A DNA stretch of 64,000 nucleotides from Ectocarpus siliculosus. Taxonomy: Eukaryota; Sar; Phaeophyceae; Ectocarpales; Ectocarpaceae. A program made the translations under genes and the position numbers. Where the stretch lies: positions 201,837 through 265,836 of the forward strand of contig FN648398.1 in NCBI GenBank assembly GCA_000310025.1, in the 5' to 3' direction. This document shows positions 26,701 through 36,621 of this stretch, in pieces. Position 1 is the first letter of the stretch. Each line of letters starts with the position of its first letter. Under the pieces are notes generated by a model. It was not told the origin of the DNA. It did not search any database and saw only the letters and a list, made by a program, of their open reading frames with translations.

Positions 26701-27761
26701 GGTTGTGCACAACAGCCAGGCCTTGACCGGGGCGCCAGCACAAGCGGCAAAATGGATGGTACAAACGTGTGGTTGACACAGAAGAGGGACATCTCCAACC
26801 CCAGCGCTCGGCGCTCAACATGCGATGCCTGCGCCACAACAGCGAGAGCAAAACCTGTTCCTGTAGCTGGAAAACAGGATGTCTCCTTTTCGTTTGTTGC
26901 GCCACTTTCTGCGCAGAAAAACTCTTCAGCAAACCGCCCCGGCCGGCTGCACAACGACCAACACACCAAATCTTTGCGCGGCTGTTTCACCTCTCCGGTA
27001 GAGGGCCATCTCTGAAACCGAGAGCTGTCCTTTGGCGAGCATCTTGAGCTGCTTGCCGAACGTGCTCTTGCCCGACTCTCCGGCTCCCAGGAGCAACACC
27101 TGTGTTGGCACCGCCGCGTACCAGTGGGTGGGTGGATGCGGCAACCGTCGCATGCTTCGTGGTCAAGGTATTCTGGTTGAGGAAAACGAAGGAGAGGCGC
27201 GTACTTGGGCACTGAAACCCGCCGGTGATGCCAACAAGAGAGGACACGGACAGAGACACCGAGAGAAAACGCGGGGACAGACATTCGGGCAGGAAACTCA
27301 ACAGCTACTGCTGTTGCAACGCACGAATTCTAGCATATTGTTGGCTTGCAATCGACCTCTCTCCTGAGATTCCCCGCCCCTTTTCCCGACCTGCCGAGAG
27401 AGGGCACACGGGGTTTCTCGTCATCATGCTCATGTGTAGCTGTCATCACCATCCTCGGCATGTGGGAACCGCACCCCACAGAATAACCCACGTTTGGGGG
27501 AACGCGTACCGAAGTCCTCTCTGCACGCAAACGCCGTGTACCTACGTATGGCTTTGCCACGAGCAGATTCAGCATCTACCCACAAATTGCAGCGCAGCGT
27601 AGCAGAGAATTTGAAGTTCACACATGACACATCTACACACACAATACCCGCGACTTGTTCACCTTGCTGTGGTAGTGGCTGTTTCTCCTGCTCTCTTCCA
27701 GCTCCTGTTCAACCTGCTCGCCTGGCGATACATCCCCGTGCTTTGATTCACCACAACCCAT
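11035..27761 (-). CDS. Heterotrimeric G protein alpha subunit, 10 exons
   Basis: This encodes the GTP-binding signalling subunit that couples membrane receptors to effectors. Exons on the minus strand are 27761-27663, 27099-26991, 18026-17956, 16959-16822, 16200-16117, 15198-15016, 14237-14155, 13674-13538, 12609-12521 and 11097-11035. All introns are GT-AG with matching phases, and the sum is 1056 nt or 351 aa, the usual family length. The N-terminus MGCGES fits myristoylation at G2 and palmitoylation at C3. Motifs: P-loop GAGESGKST (38-46), switch I TRVMTSGV with the catalytic Arg at 174 and the Mg-binding Thr at 177, DVGGQRNERKKW with Gln200, NKTD (265-268) and a G5 region around PICAR (321-325) where TCA is normally seen. 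The C-terminus VTDTVRATYDVDVKR aligns with the receptor-coupling helix but lacks the Cys of Gi-type proteins. The last two exons are inferred from alignment and phase, so they are slightly less certain. The P-loop is followed by FGKQLKML rather than the usual IFKQMK. Confidence 0.94.
11141..11480 (+). repeat. Dispersed 340-base repeat, copy 1
   Basis: It matches 61691-62000 in the same orientation at high identity with small indels, including the shared core CATCACCAAGCGCGAAGCGC. It sits in the last intron of the G-alpha gene, its near edge only 44 bases from the final 3' splice site. It has no obvious coding capacity or terminal inverted repeats. It is probably a non-autonomous mobile-element fragment. 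Confidence 0.85.
15202..15237 (-). repeat. Pentanucleotide repeat forming a polypyrimidine tract
   Basis: About seven GGATA units, one imperfect, lie on the plus strand. On the sense (minus) strand of the G-alpha gene this reads as a TATCC repeat ending in CTACAG directly at the 3' splice site of exon 6, the exon that encodes the G2 and G3 nucleotide-binding motifs. Confidence 0.9.
15761..16051. mobile_element. MITE-like inverted-repeat element in a G-alpha intron
   Basis: The two ends form long inverted repeats of roughly 90-95 bases. The inner 29 bases are perfectly complementary (15824-15852 against 15958-15986), and the outer parts pair with scattered mismatches, starting at CCACAGCACGAC on the left and its complement on the right. 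The 105-base loop carries no open frame. Size, symmetry and lack of coding capacity fit a miniature inverted-repeat transposable element. The target-site duplication is not clear; a TA dinucleotide on each side is possible. It lies between exons 5 and 6 of the G-alpha gene. Confidence 0.85.
17247..17479. other. Assembly gap (N run)
   Basis: 233 undetermined bases in the third intron of the G-alpha gene. Open frames drawn through it have no meaning. Confidence 1.
17729..17787. repeat. (CT)n microsatellite, about 29 units
   Basis: A long uninterrupted dinucleotide run inside the third G-alpha intron, between exon 3 and the assembly gap. Confidence 0.97.
18593..19030 (+). repeat. Tandem repeat, two units of about 220 bases
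   Basis: Unit boundaries are near 18593 and 18812. Both units begin GTAGCTGTG-GTATGGTGC and share a CAGA-ACC-TGACGC block, an ACTGCTGT-TTCGAAAA block and a closing CCTCTCCA-T-ACCGAACCA block. Divergence is substantial, so the duplication is old. Confidence 0.85.
19578..19599. repeat. 22-base perfect palindrome
   Basis: The core CTCTTAAACCGGTTTAAGAG is self-complementary and the symmetry extends by one base on each side. A related inverted pair (TAAGAGAG and CTCTCTTA) occurs about 1.2 kb away near 18316-18351. It may be the tip-to-tip junction of a small inverted-repeat element, or a cruciform-prone site. Confidence 0.9.
20073..20640 (+). repeat. Degenerate tandem repeat, three units of about 200-225 bases
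   Basis: Units start near 20073, 20272 and 20499. Shared landmarks are GTG-(T)GCAC-TTC-CTCGCT, GGC-TC-AAAGATCG or its variants, GCCTTGGCC-GCAG, CATTGTC and AAGATCGGCCTGCAGA. The third unit is the most diverged. Confidence 0.75.
21997..22450 (+). repeat. Tandem repeat of about 199 bases within a longer duplicated frame
   Basis: Units begin at 22031 and 22230 with ACAATCTCGATAT and share GAAGCATTAC-CGGCGT, AAACCATT, AAGTAGAGCT and CACAGTC-CAACTC. A 16-base exact direct repeat, CCGGAACTATTCTTCG, brackets the array at 21997-22012 and 22435-22450. Confidence 0.85.
23144..23270 (+). repeat. GC-rich repeat, copy 1
   Basis: About 125 bases, very GC-rich against its surroundings, matching 24486-24612 in the same orientation; the core GCGACGACGTGGTTTTGAGC is identical in both. 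The family is not recognised. It lies in the large G-alpha intron. Confidence 0.85.
24486..24780 (+). repeat. GC-rich repeat, copy 2, with longer GC-rich tail
   Basis: The first 125 bases pair with copy 1. The GC-rich character continues about 170 bases further, to near 24770, before returning to A/T-rich sequence, so copy 2 may be the fuller element. Confidence 0.75.
24853..24874. repeat. (ACA)n microsatellite
   Basis: An ACA/AAC trinucleotide run of about seven units. Confidence 0.9.
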
Positions 27762-30162
27762 TGTCCCCCTCGGTTGCTGATCGCCTGTCCACTTCGCAAC
27801 TCCGTCGCAACCAGAAGCAAGGTCTGCCTTCTTTCCTGATATGATACGATATCTACACCATTCGTGCACGTCTGACGCCAGGCACATGAGAGCCAGCGAC
27901 CGCCCGCCCGGTGGACACCGACAAACCTAGAAAAACATCCACGGTGCCCCGCCTGTCTGCTACACAACGGCACCTGCCTCACAGCTCACTCACTGCTCCA
28001 AACCCTCGTTCTGTTGTTCTACACACTGCACTCTTCTTGGCAGAAAACAAGGGCTTGGAAATTTGCTTCGGTGAAGCAGCAGCAGTCCGGAGGCCGGAGA
28101 CTCCCCAAACCTTTCGTGTGAGCATACCCCTCGGTGGCGGAATTCGGCGCGAGGTATGTACGTACTGCTGTTGATATTTCATAACGATGCGACTGCTGTG
28201 GTGCATCCTTATGCTACATGGCAGACAGCAGTTTGCTGCATTATCAGGCAGCCCTGCGGTAGATTGCAAGCCCCGAAATGTTCCTCGGCGGCAGCACACA
28301 GGTAGGTTGGTCAGGTCGTCTGTCTCCTGATCTTCACAGTCAATATCACTCATACGAATCCCCCGCAAAACTCGCCGCTTCTGCCAACTGCTACATACGA
28401 TCCCCAGCTTTACTCCATGGCGTTCGCCTTTCGTGGCAGTTGTATTCCAGCGAATCATGATGTAGATGAGACCGATCCTGAGTATGCCGCTGCTACAGCA
28501 CGTACTGCTGTGCAGCAGTATCGCTCCCACAGGATAAAACGTCCACCATCACGAAGGAAGGTTCGTCACGTTGTCTGGTCTTGGGAGTCTCTCCTGGTCA
28601 AGATCACGAATCTCCCGCACACTCACCCGCCTCCGTCGATTGGTACACCACCATACCGCCGCACGTCTCCCTTGCCACTGCCTGGAATCACCCTCTCCGT
28701 CGCACTCGCCGCACGTGCCGACGGCAGTGTTGGGTCGAGGCTATTCCTCAAGCCCGCGACAAACATGTAAACTATGTGCATTCTACTACTGCTGTAGAAC
28801 ATTTTCAACCCTTTTGAGTCATCCGGCGTTGACTGATGTTGTACAATGTAATTGATTGATCATTTGGAAAAGCCGGTGTGGTGGCACGCCGTGGATTGGC
28901 ACGCCGTGGATTTGCCGCACTGTAGCCCTCCACGCAGGGTGTTGGCATTTCCATTGTACGTGTGTGCAGTTGCTTGTGTGCTTGCTTGAGAAAGACAGGA
29001 GCTCTAGTGAGACGGCAAGGCTCACAATGCGGGGGTGGGGGATTTAGCAGGTAGGGTCTTCAAACCCTCTGACTGATCATTCCAATTGATCATAAGAATA
29101 TACTGAAAATAGAAAATATAGAGTAGCTGAGGTAGCTTGACGACTGATCATTTCAAGGTCTACGAGGCCAACCCGCCCTACCGGCCGCGCCGCGACCTCC
29201 CATCAGCCCTTCTATGACCCTGTCCGTGGCCAACACCCTGTCGCGGGCTGGCTGCCCGCATGACCTAGAGGCGGAGATAGCTGCTGTTGCGTGTGCAAAA
29301 GTACGCTTGTCTCTTTCCTCTGCGCTTCTCTCTCTCTTCCGCTCCCTCTCCCCCCTCCTGTGTTTTTGCGTGGCAGAAAAATAGAATAACATCGATACAG
29401 AACCTGCGACTGACGGTCAACCTCTTGTTCGGGCGGTTGCCTATTTAGGCCTAAAGGCCCCTATATTCCAAGGGAGAGTACCGGCACTGTTCTACGAGTA
29501 TGGACAACCTGAATATTCCGTCTGTGCCAAGCGCTTTCACCAGCCTTTAAATAGGGACATGTCCAGAAATGCAGATATCACTGTAGGTTGCATGAGATAT
29601 CGCACGCCGTGGACTGATGTCATCACACGATTTCTCACAGACAAATAGAATGCCCAACCAGATAGTGCGTTGTCGGAAAAACTCTCGACGAGACGGTTCC
29701 AACGCAGCCATTTTGGGCAGCTTCGCAGTTTGTGCTGCGAAGTATGTGGGCTTTGAAATTCGGCCAAACGGGGATCTGCGATCAGTTTTTTCAATAATCT
29801 TTGCCGCCAAGCTAAGTAGTGATGCCCCATTGCCAATTAGTTGAGCACGGAGCCCGGCACGCGTGCGTTACGCCTTCATACGTAGGCTTGTGCAAGGAAA
29901 GCAATCCGTTGAGCCTGAAAATCTGACAAGGCCGCCAGGCTGTCGTGAATCGGTGGTGGACCAGGATCTTTGGTAATGGGCTCCGACATATTCGCGTGTC
30001 CGCTTCCGTTGCTGATATTATAGCTCTTTCGGTGGCCAGACGCCACTCCTTGATTCCAACCTACACCTGCCGTACTGACGACTTGTCAACCGTCTGGTCG
30101 CGATCGTTGCCCTCCTCGCTGCTCACTCTCCCACAGTACTTGGCCGACTCCAGAGAGAATCC
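27762..30162. other. Divergent intergenic region, G-alpha / SDR copy 1
   Basis: This holds the 5' flanks of the minus-strand G-alpha gene and the plus-strand SDR gene. From about 27845 it belongs to the left copy of the segmental duplication: blocks at 27845-27960, 28005-28170, 28240-28440, 28560-28790 and 29575-30162 recur, diverged, in 32965-35457. The block right before the SDR start is the best conserved and probably contains its promoter and 5' UTR. No further gene is supported. Confidence 0.65.
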
Positions 30163-31455
30163 ATGTCTCGTTTCGTGGTGACGGGAGCCAATAAAGGCAT
30201 TGGCCTGGAGATCGTGAAGGGTCTCCTCGAAACCAACAAGAACGCCTTCGTGTTCCTCGGCAGCCGGGACGCCGCACGTGGCCAAAACGCCGTGCAATCA
30301 CTCCTCGAGCAGAATTCCGAGTCGTACTCCGGGCGAGTCGAGGCCCTCGAGATCGACGTGTCCGACGCAAGCTCTGTCTTGCAGGCGTCGGAAACCGTTC
30401 GCACACGCCTCCAAAGTGGTGGCTGCGGCGGCAGCGACGGGGCTGGGGTGTCGTCACCGGCGTACTTGGACGCCCTCATCAATAACGCCGGGATGATTCC
30501 CGAGGACGCATCTTCCCCGACCGGGTTCGCGTCCTGCATCGACGTGAACTTCCGCGGCGTGGTTCGTACGACGGAGGCGTTCCTCCCGCTCCTTGAGCCA
30601 TCGAAGGGACGGGTCGCCATCACCTCTAGCTCGTCGGGACCGTCGTTCGTGGCCAAATGCAGCCCTGAGCGCCAGGCCCTCATGACCGACCCCGATGTCA
30701 CGCACGCACAGATCACCAGGCTTGTTGACGAGTGCTTGGCCATCGCGTCTGCCGATGGCGGCCTGGAGGAAAAGTTCGCCGCTGTTGGCCTGTCCGGAAT
30801 GGATGGGAAAATGGGTGTGTACGGGCTCTCGAAGGTGCGTGTTGAGATAGTTGGCCGGGACGGGCAGAAAGGAACGGTGGAGATGGTGCGTTGATATGTA
30901 TGCGGTTGCGTTTGTTAAGGTACACAGCGTATCCTCTAGCCTAAATATCAGCGGCTGACTTGTCGTCCGTCAGTGGATTGCTGTACATCATGGTGTTGCG
31001 TGTGTACCGTCATCCATCCGCTCTACGCCGAGGTCATCACAGCGGGCGCGGGGCTCTTCCCCACGCCGGTCAAGGTTCTCTCCTACGATGTCAAAGTGCC
31101 ATTCTCACCAAACGCGTGTTTCATCCGTACCTTCTCCCACGCACACCTTACAATATTGGAACAGGCGTTGGTCAACATGTACACCGTGCAACTGGCGCGG
31201 GAGCACCCGGCGCTCATCGTCAACGCGTGCACCCCGGGCTTTATCAAGACCGATATGACCGCTCCTTTCGAGAAAACCATGGGCAAATCCCTCGACGAGA
31301 TGGGCGCCAAGACTCCGGCAGAGGGCGCGAAAGTTCTCGTACATTTGGCGACGGGCGAGGTTCCCAGTAGCGGGTGGTACTTCGGCAGCGACCTCCAGCG
31401 GTCACCGCTCGACCGTTACAGAAGCCCCGGTGACCCGGCCTACGACGGAAAGTAG
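30163..31455 (+). CDS. Short-chain dehydrogenase/reductase, carbonyl-reductase-like (copy 1)
   Basis: A classical SDR oxidoreductase, probably NADP(H)-dependent, acting on a carbonyl substrate that cannot be named from sequence; no targeting peptide is seen, so it is likely cytosolic. Exons are 30163-30834 and 31165-31455, joined in phase 0 by a 330-base GT-AG intron, giving about 320 aa. Cofactor motif TGANKGIG (7-14), the structural LINNAG motif, a Ser cluster ITSSSS, and the catalytic YGLSK with Tyr220 and Lys224; the intron falls right after that Lys. C-terminal landmarks NACTPGFIKTDMT and AEGAKVLVHLAT are typical of carbonyl reductases of the CBR1 type, which have an insert of about 40 residues before the active-site Tyr, also seen here. 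The start follows a region conserved in copy 2. Confidence 0.93.
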
Positions 31456-34400
31456 ATATCCCGCTGGGTTCGCTAAATCTGTCTGGCGTAAGCTAGTACT
31501 GGTCGAGGCGAAGTCGTGTTTTGGCGAGCATTGGCGTCGTTTGGTGGTTGCATGGCTTTGTTTCTGTTGGTTGTGGTTTTCGTAGAGGCTTTTGCAAGCC
31601 AGGACAGCGGCTGGTGTGCTTGCGGGCCGATCAATGCCACTAGGGTTGAGGCATGTGCTGCAATGGTGGCCGATTACATCGACTTAGAGTTGTTGGTTCT
31701 TGTGCCTTCGAACACTCACCTAATGTCTTTGGGTCATACTTGACCTAACGCTGCGAAGAATCTTGAGCAGCAGTATTGCCGGAGACAACAGCAGTACATG
31801 TGACGTGTTGGGCGTTGTCCGAAGTTTTACGGCCGCATTTAGTTTCTTTATTTTTCTGTACATACGTTGTGCTACGTCGATCCATGACAATGGTTGCTGA
31901 GTAGAAAGCAAACATGAATTGTTTTTTCGGTTGGTATATGTCAATGCATTCGGAAGTCGTTCGTCGTGGGGTATCCTGTAGCTATGGTGGGGAAAGGCGT
32001 ATTTGGATCGCGGTGGAATAGCTACGTAACGTGTACTCAATGGGTATTCGATTATTTCCCTCCCTGTAGATTAATCTTGTACTGCGCGATCTCTTGATTG
32101 TTCAACCACGCAGCTCTGTATTTAGTTTTTCACGGTAGGGGGCGTCGTGAATCGTGTATGCCTCTATCTGGTCTCTATCTGGCCTGGCCGACCTGCGTGT
32201 GGAGAGTCGCGCCGATACGCCAACAACCAGAGAGCAACCCGGCATGCCTTTCTTCCACTCTCGCAGATGTAAGGAGTCTTGAACTTGATGTTTGACATAC
32301 TCTTGGAGATTCTCGTGTGTATTGTCGGCAACAAATGAAGAGGATCCGGCCTGTCCACTGATCGTTCTTGCCAAGATGTTGCTCGCTTGAAGGATTCTGA
32401 AGCTCATGAGTATATATCGTTATGAGCCAGGCCTTTTCTCCACCGAACGGTAGAAACCCGGACAGCAGCAAGAAGCCATCTGCACCCCACAGAAAACCAG
32501 ACGACGGCAATGTACATGGTTCAGTAGAGATGAGAGTTGGGAACGCCACTTCGCTTCCCACTCACGTACGGATCACATGGACATACATGCCGTCACGACA
32601 CCGCCATAGACTACCCCCATTCGCAGAATGCCCCCACAATGTAGTAATATTGCCCTCGATCTGAATGTCAAAAATGTTGGAAGGACAGCCCATTTCCGGC
32701 GTCCCTGCTGCTGCTGCAAATACCTCGTTCTTCACTTCGTCACACACATCGCCGGCGAAGCACAAGCATTTTTGAATGATTCTCTACTTGTCCCCCTACC
32801 TTTGAGTTCGCCCCTGGGCATTGGTGTACATACAGGCGCCTGTCTGTGGGCGTTCAAAGAAAAATCCAAGGAGGGTTCTCCATCATCCCGACAAAGATAG
32901 ATATATAATATATGATGAGCTGTCACAAGTCTGCTGGTGCGCAACGACAAAACGCCGTAAGGCACCACAGCGATATCTGCACCATTCACGTGTGTGTCTG
33001 ACGCTAGGACGCTAGGGCTACTTGTAGCCCATGAAAGACTTTGACACTGACGTGGCTACGTGGCTACCAGCAGGAGACACAGCAGGAGAGCCAGCATCGT
33101 GCGGCGGGGGACAGATATGGATACGGTAGCCCTGGCCAACATCCACGGTGCCCCTCCTACACCATCAAGTTATCGTTGTTTGTCGTCTCCTCGTCTTCCC
33201 CCAGCGTGCGGGTGCGTGTCGCCGCCTTCAGACGGCTCTCCGCCGCCGTGATTATAGCTGCTTTTATAGGAGAGGGAGGAGAACCTCTTCGGGGACGCTC
33301 CGGGCGGTTTCCCGGGGTTTCGACCCGTCTGGATGTTTGGACTGTGGTTCTTTTTTATAATCCATGGATTGCAAATATTCGCGCCCCCATCAACCCTCGG
33401 CACACCCGCGACACACCTGATCTTCCATCTGCGCAGCAGTCCACACGCTCATTCTGTTCTGCACGCTGCACTCTTCTTGCAGAAAAGAAGGGCTTGGATA
33501 CGTTGGATACGTTCTTCACCAAGAAGTCCGGAGACCCCCCACTACCTTTGGAGTGAGTACGCTTTGTTGGTTTGAGCGGAAATCGGCGCTAGGTACGGCT
33601 GGCTGGGCGTCCGAACTCAATTTCTGGACGATGCGGAGTTATGATCTGCATCATACATGATACCACGCGGCACAATTGCTGCGAGGTAATCCCCCTTTGG
33701 CGGTAGACGTCCAGCTCCACGTAGGCCCGTTTACTCTGGGGCCACCCCGGGATGTGTCTCGGTGGCAGCACGTAGTAGGTTCGTCATGTGGTCTGTCTGG
33801 TTTTCGAGTCTTCTCCCAAGGAAACGAATCCCCCGCAAAACTACCCGCTTTTGCCAACTGCTACAACAACAGCAGTGTGCAGCAATAGTAGCAACGATAC
33901 ATCCCGCCTTGTCCCGCCTTGTACTTCTCAATACTTGAAACAGCGATGGTTGCGTTCGCCATTTGTGGCATCGTTCCTTCAGCGAATGGCATCGTTCCTT
34001 CAGCGAATGCTGCTGTACATGCAAGTTTCACTTAGGCTACCCGGAGAGCTCGGCGGCGGCAGCAAGTACTGCATGCAGTTGCGCTCGCCGACTGCCCCAA
34101 GAGCCGTTTCCTGTCTCAAGATGATAATCCAGACACACCAGCACGAAAGTTCGTCAGGTGGTCTGGTTTTCGAGTGTTCAAAGTCAAGAGGACGAATCCC
34201 CGAATCTCCTAGGCAGGCTTTAGATTTAGATATCACAAACTTGTTCTACTCTATTTTCAGTATAATAACCCAAATGGACAACAAAACACAGGGCAACAGT
34301 ATCGTGCAGTATCGTGCTTTTCCACAAAAAGCCTACCGAGCACAAGCCTAGAATCTCCCGCACAACTACCCGTCTCTGTCGATTGGTACCACCATCCCGC

Positions 34401-35457
34401 CGCACTTCCCCCCCCCCGCCACAGACGGGCTTCAGCCTCTACGGAACGCTCGCTGCACTCTGCTCGACCTGATAGTGTTGGATCGAGGCTATTCCTCCCC
34501 CGATACATCTACATGTACCTTGCCTTTGAACCATCTACAGACATGCACAGATTGTTTGTGGTACTTGGATATGAGTCCGATCTGTGCGTCCTCTGTGGGG
34601 GATACGCGTATGGGAAGTATGGGTGTGATGATTATGTACGCGGTTGAGGTCCAAGTGCGGGGCCTCCGGGTGAGCACACGGCGGTGTGCTCCCGGCAAGT
34701 GCCTGAGGGGCTTGCGTGTTGGATACCAGCTTGCCTGTGGGGTGAGCATCCTTGTCCTGTGTAATATATATACATGATGGCTACGCGTGTTCCTGGGATA
34801 ACATAGTACCCAGTTTCAACACCACAGACCGCTGAGGGCGGCAATGCACACTTAACACAGATCACTTTGGGTAGCATAAGATATCGCACGCCGTGAACCG
34901 ATTTTCAAAGCTCGATTGCTTCGAAATATAATGCTGTACTATTTGCTTGTATACTGTTTGTGTTTTTGTACGTGAACTCAGAAAATATTTAGTACGTTTT
35001 CGGAAAAGCTCTCGACGAGGAGGTTCCAACTCCGCCATTTTGGGCACCGTCACAGCAGTCTGCTGCGGAAATGGTCCGGGGGTTAACAAAGCAACATGTG
35101 TATCCATGCGATACTCTTTCCCGCCAAGCTTTGTGTTTGAGGCTCCATGGGCACATTAATTTTGCGGAAAGCCCGGCACGCGTTCGTGACGTCTTCATGC
35201 GAGTAGATTCGGTGTAAAGGCAGTCCATATAGCATGAGAATCTGAGAATGTCGCCAAGCTGTCGTGAATCGGTGGTGAATCCGGGTCTTCGGTAATGAGC
35301 TGGGACTTTGCGCGTTCCCGCTACTGTTACTGATTGCTCTTTCGTTCGCCTTGATTCCAACCTACTGTCGTACTGACCCATTCTCGTCCGATCGCGATGG
35401 TGACCCTCGTCCGTTGCTCACTCTCCCACAGTACTTGGCCGACTCCAGAGAGAATCC
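31456..35457. other. Region between the two SDR copies
   Basis: This contains the downstream part of the left duplication unit (blocks near 32170-32300, 32440-32600 and 32690-32790, matched at 36730-37290) and the upstream part of the right unit from about 32965. A 22-base tandem doublet around GGCATCGTTCCTTCAGCGAA lies at 33967-34009. The block 34870-35457 corresponds to the immediate 5' flank of copy 1. No independent gene is supported. Confidence 0.65.
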
Positions 35458-36621
35458 ATGTCTCGTTTCGTGGTGACGGGAGCCAATAAAGGCATTGGCC
35501 TGGAGATCGTGAAGGGTCTCCTCGAAACCAACAAGAACGCCTTCGTGTTCCTCGGCAGCCGGGACGCCGCACGTGGCCAAAACGCCGTGCAATCACTCCT
35601 CGAGCAGAATTCCGAGTCATACTCCGGGCGAGTCGAGGCCCTCGAGATCGACGTGTCCGACGCAAGCTCTGTCTTGCAGGCGTCGGAAACCGTTCGCACA
35701 CGCCTCCAAAGTGGTGGCTGCGGCGGCGGCGATGGGGCTGGGGTGTCGTCACCGGCGTACTTGGACGCCCTCATCAATAACGCCGGGATGATGCCCGAGG
35801 ACGCGTCTTCCCCGACCGGGTTCGCGTCCTGCATCGACGTGAACTTCCGCGGCGTGGTTCGTACGACGGAGGCGTTCCTCCCGCTCCTTGAACCATGGAA
35901 GGGACGGATCGTCAACACTTCCAGCACGTTGGGACCGTCGTTCGTGGCCAAATGCAGCCCTGAGCGCCAGGCCCTCATGACCGACCCCGATGTCACGCAC
36001 GCACAGATCACCAGGCTTGTTGACGAGTGCTTGGCCATCGCGTCTGCCGACGGCAGCCTAAGGGGAAAATTCGCTGCTGCCGGCCTGTCCGGAATAGATG
36101 GAAACATGGGTGTGTACGGGTTGTCGAAGGTGCGTGTTTACGGTGAAGGGAATAGAGTGAGCCGAGAGAGACAGAACGGAACTGTCGAGAGAGTATTCAC
36201 GCTAGTAGACCGCCATCTATCCGCACTCTACACCGAGGTCATCACAGCGGGCGCAGGGCTCTCTGCCCACGCCGATCAAGGTGCTGTTGTGATAGTTGAA
36301 CACTCTTGACCAAACCCGTGTTTCATCCGTACCTTCTCCCACGCACACCTTACAATAATGGAACAGGCGTTGGTCAACATGTACACCGTGCAACTGGCGC
36401 GGGAGCACCCGTCGCTAACCATCAACGCGGCCCATCCGGGCTTTATCAAGACCGACATGACCGCTCCTTTCGAGCAATCCGCGGGCAGAACGCTGGAAGA
36501 GATGGGCGCCAAGACTCCGGCAGAGGGCGCGAGAGTTCTCGTACACTTGGCGACGGCCAAGGTTAGAGGTAGCGGGTGGTACTTTGACAGCGACCTTCAG
36601 CGGTCATCGCTCGGCCGATAA
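35458..36621 (+). CDS. Short-chain dehydrogenase/reductase, carbonyl-reductase-like (copy 2)
   Basis: A paralogue of the upstream SDR, with the same predicted role. Exons are 35458-36129 (the same 672-nt length as copy 1) and 36367-36621, with a 237-base intron at the same position and phase, giving about 308 aa. TGANKGIG, LINNAG, the Ser region (NTSSTLG instead of ITSSSSG) and YGLSK are all intact, so it looks functional. It differs by scattered substitutions around residues 145-155 and 200-215 and in the second exon (NAAHPGFIKTDMT; AEGARVLVHLAT), and it ends about 12 residues earlier, at SLGR. The first exon can be read through the splice site to a 283-aa frame, but that loses the conserved C-terminal half, so the spliced model is preferred. 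Confidence 0.9.

Larger units (their letters stand above)
18027..26990. other. 9-kb second intron of the G-alpha gene
   Basis: This stretch separates the P-loop exon from the exon beginning IRENLVES. The flanking GT and AG sites and the phase-1 junction (AGA G / CT ATC) make it one intron by frame logic. It holds at least three families of diverged tandem repeats (18593-19030, 20073-20640, 22031-22425), a GC-rich repeat pair (23144-23270 and 24486-24612), a 22-base perfect palindrome and short simple repeats. I saw no convincing coding exon on either strand, although a small nested non-coding gene cannot be excluded. Confidence 0.75.

Noticed and set aside
36130-36309. Continuation of SDR copy 2 exon 1 to an unspliced 283-aa protein
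   Set aside because: It loses the conserved NAAHPGFIKTDMT half that follows in frame after a GT-AG intron at the same place as in copy 1.
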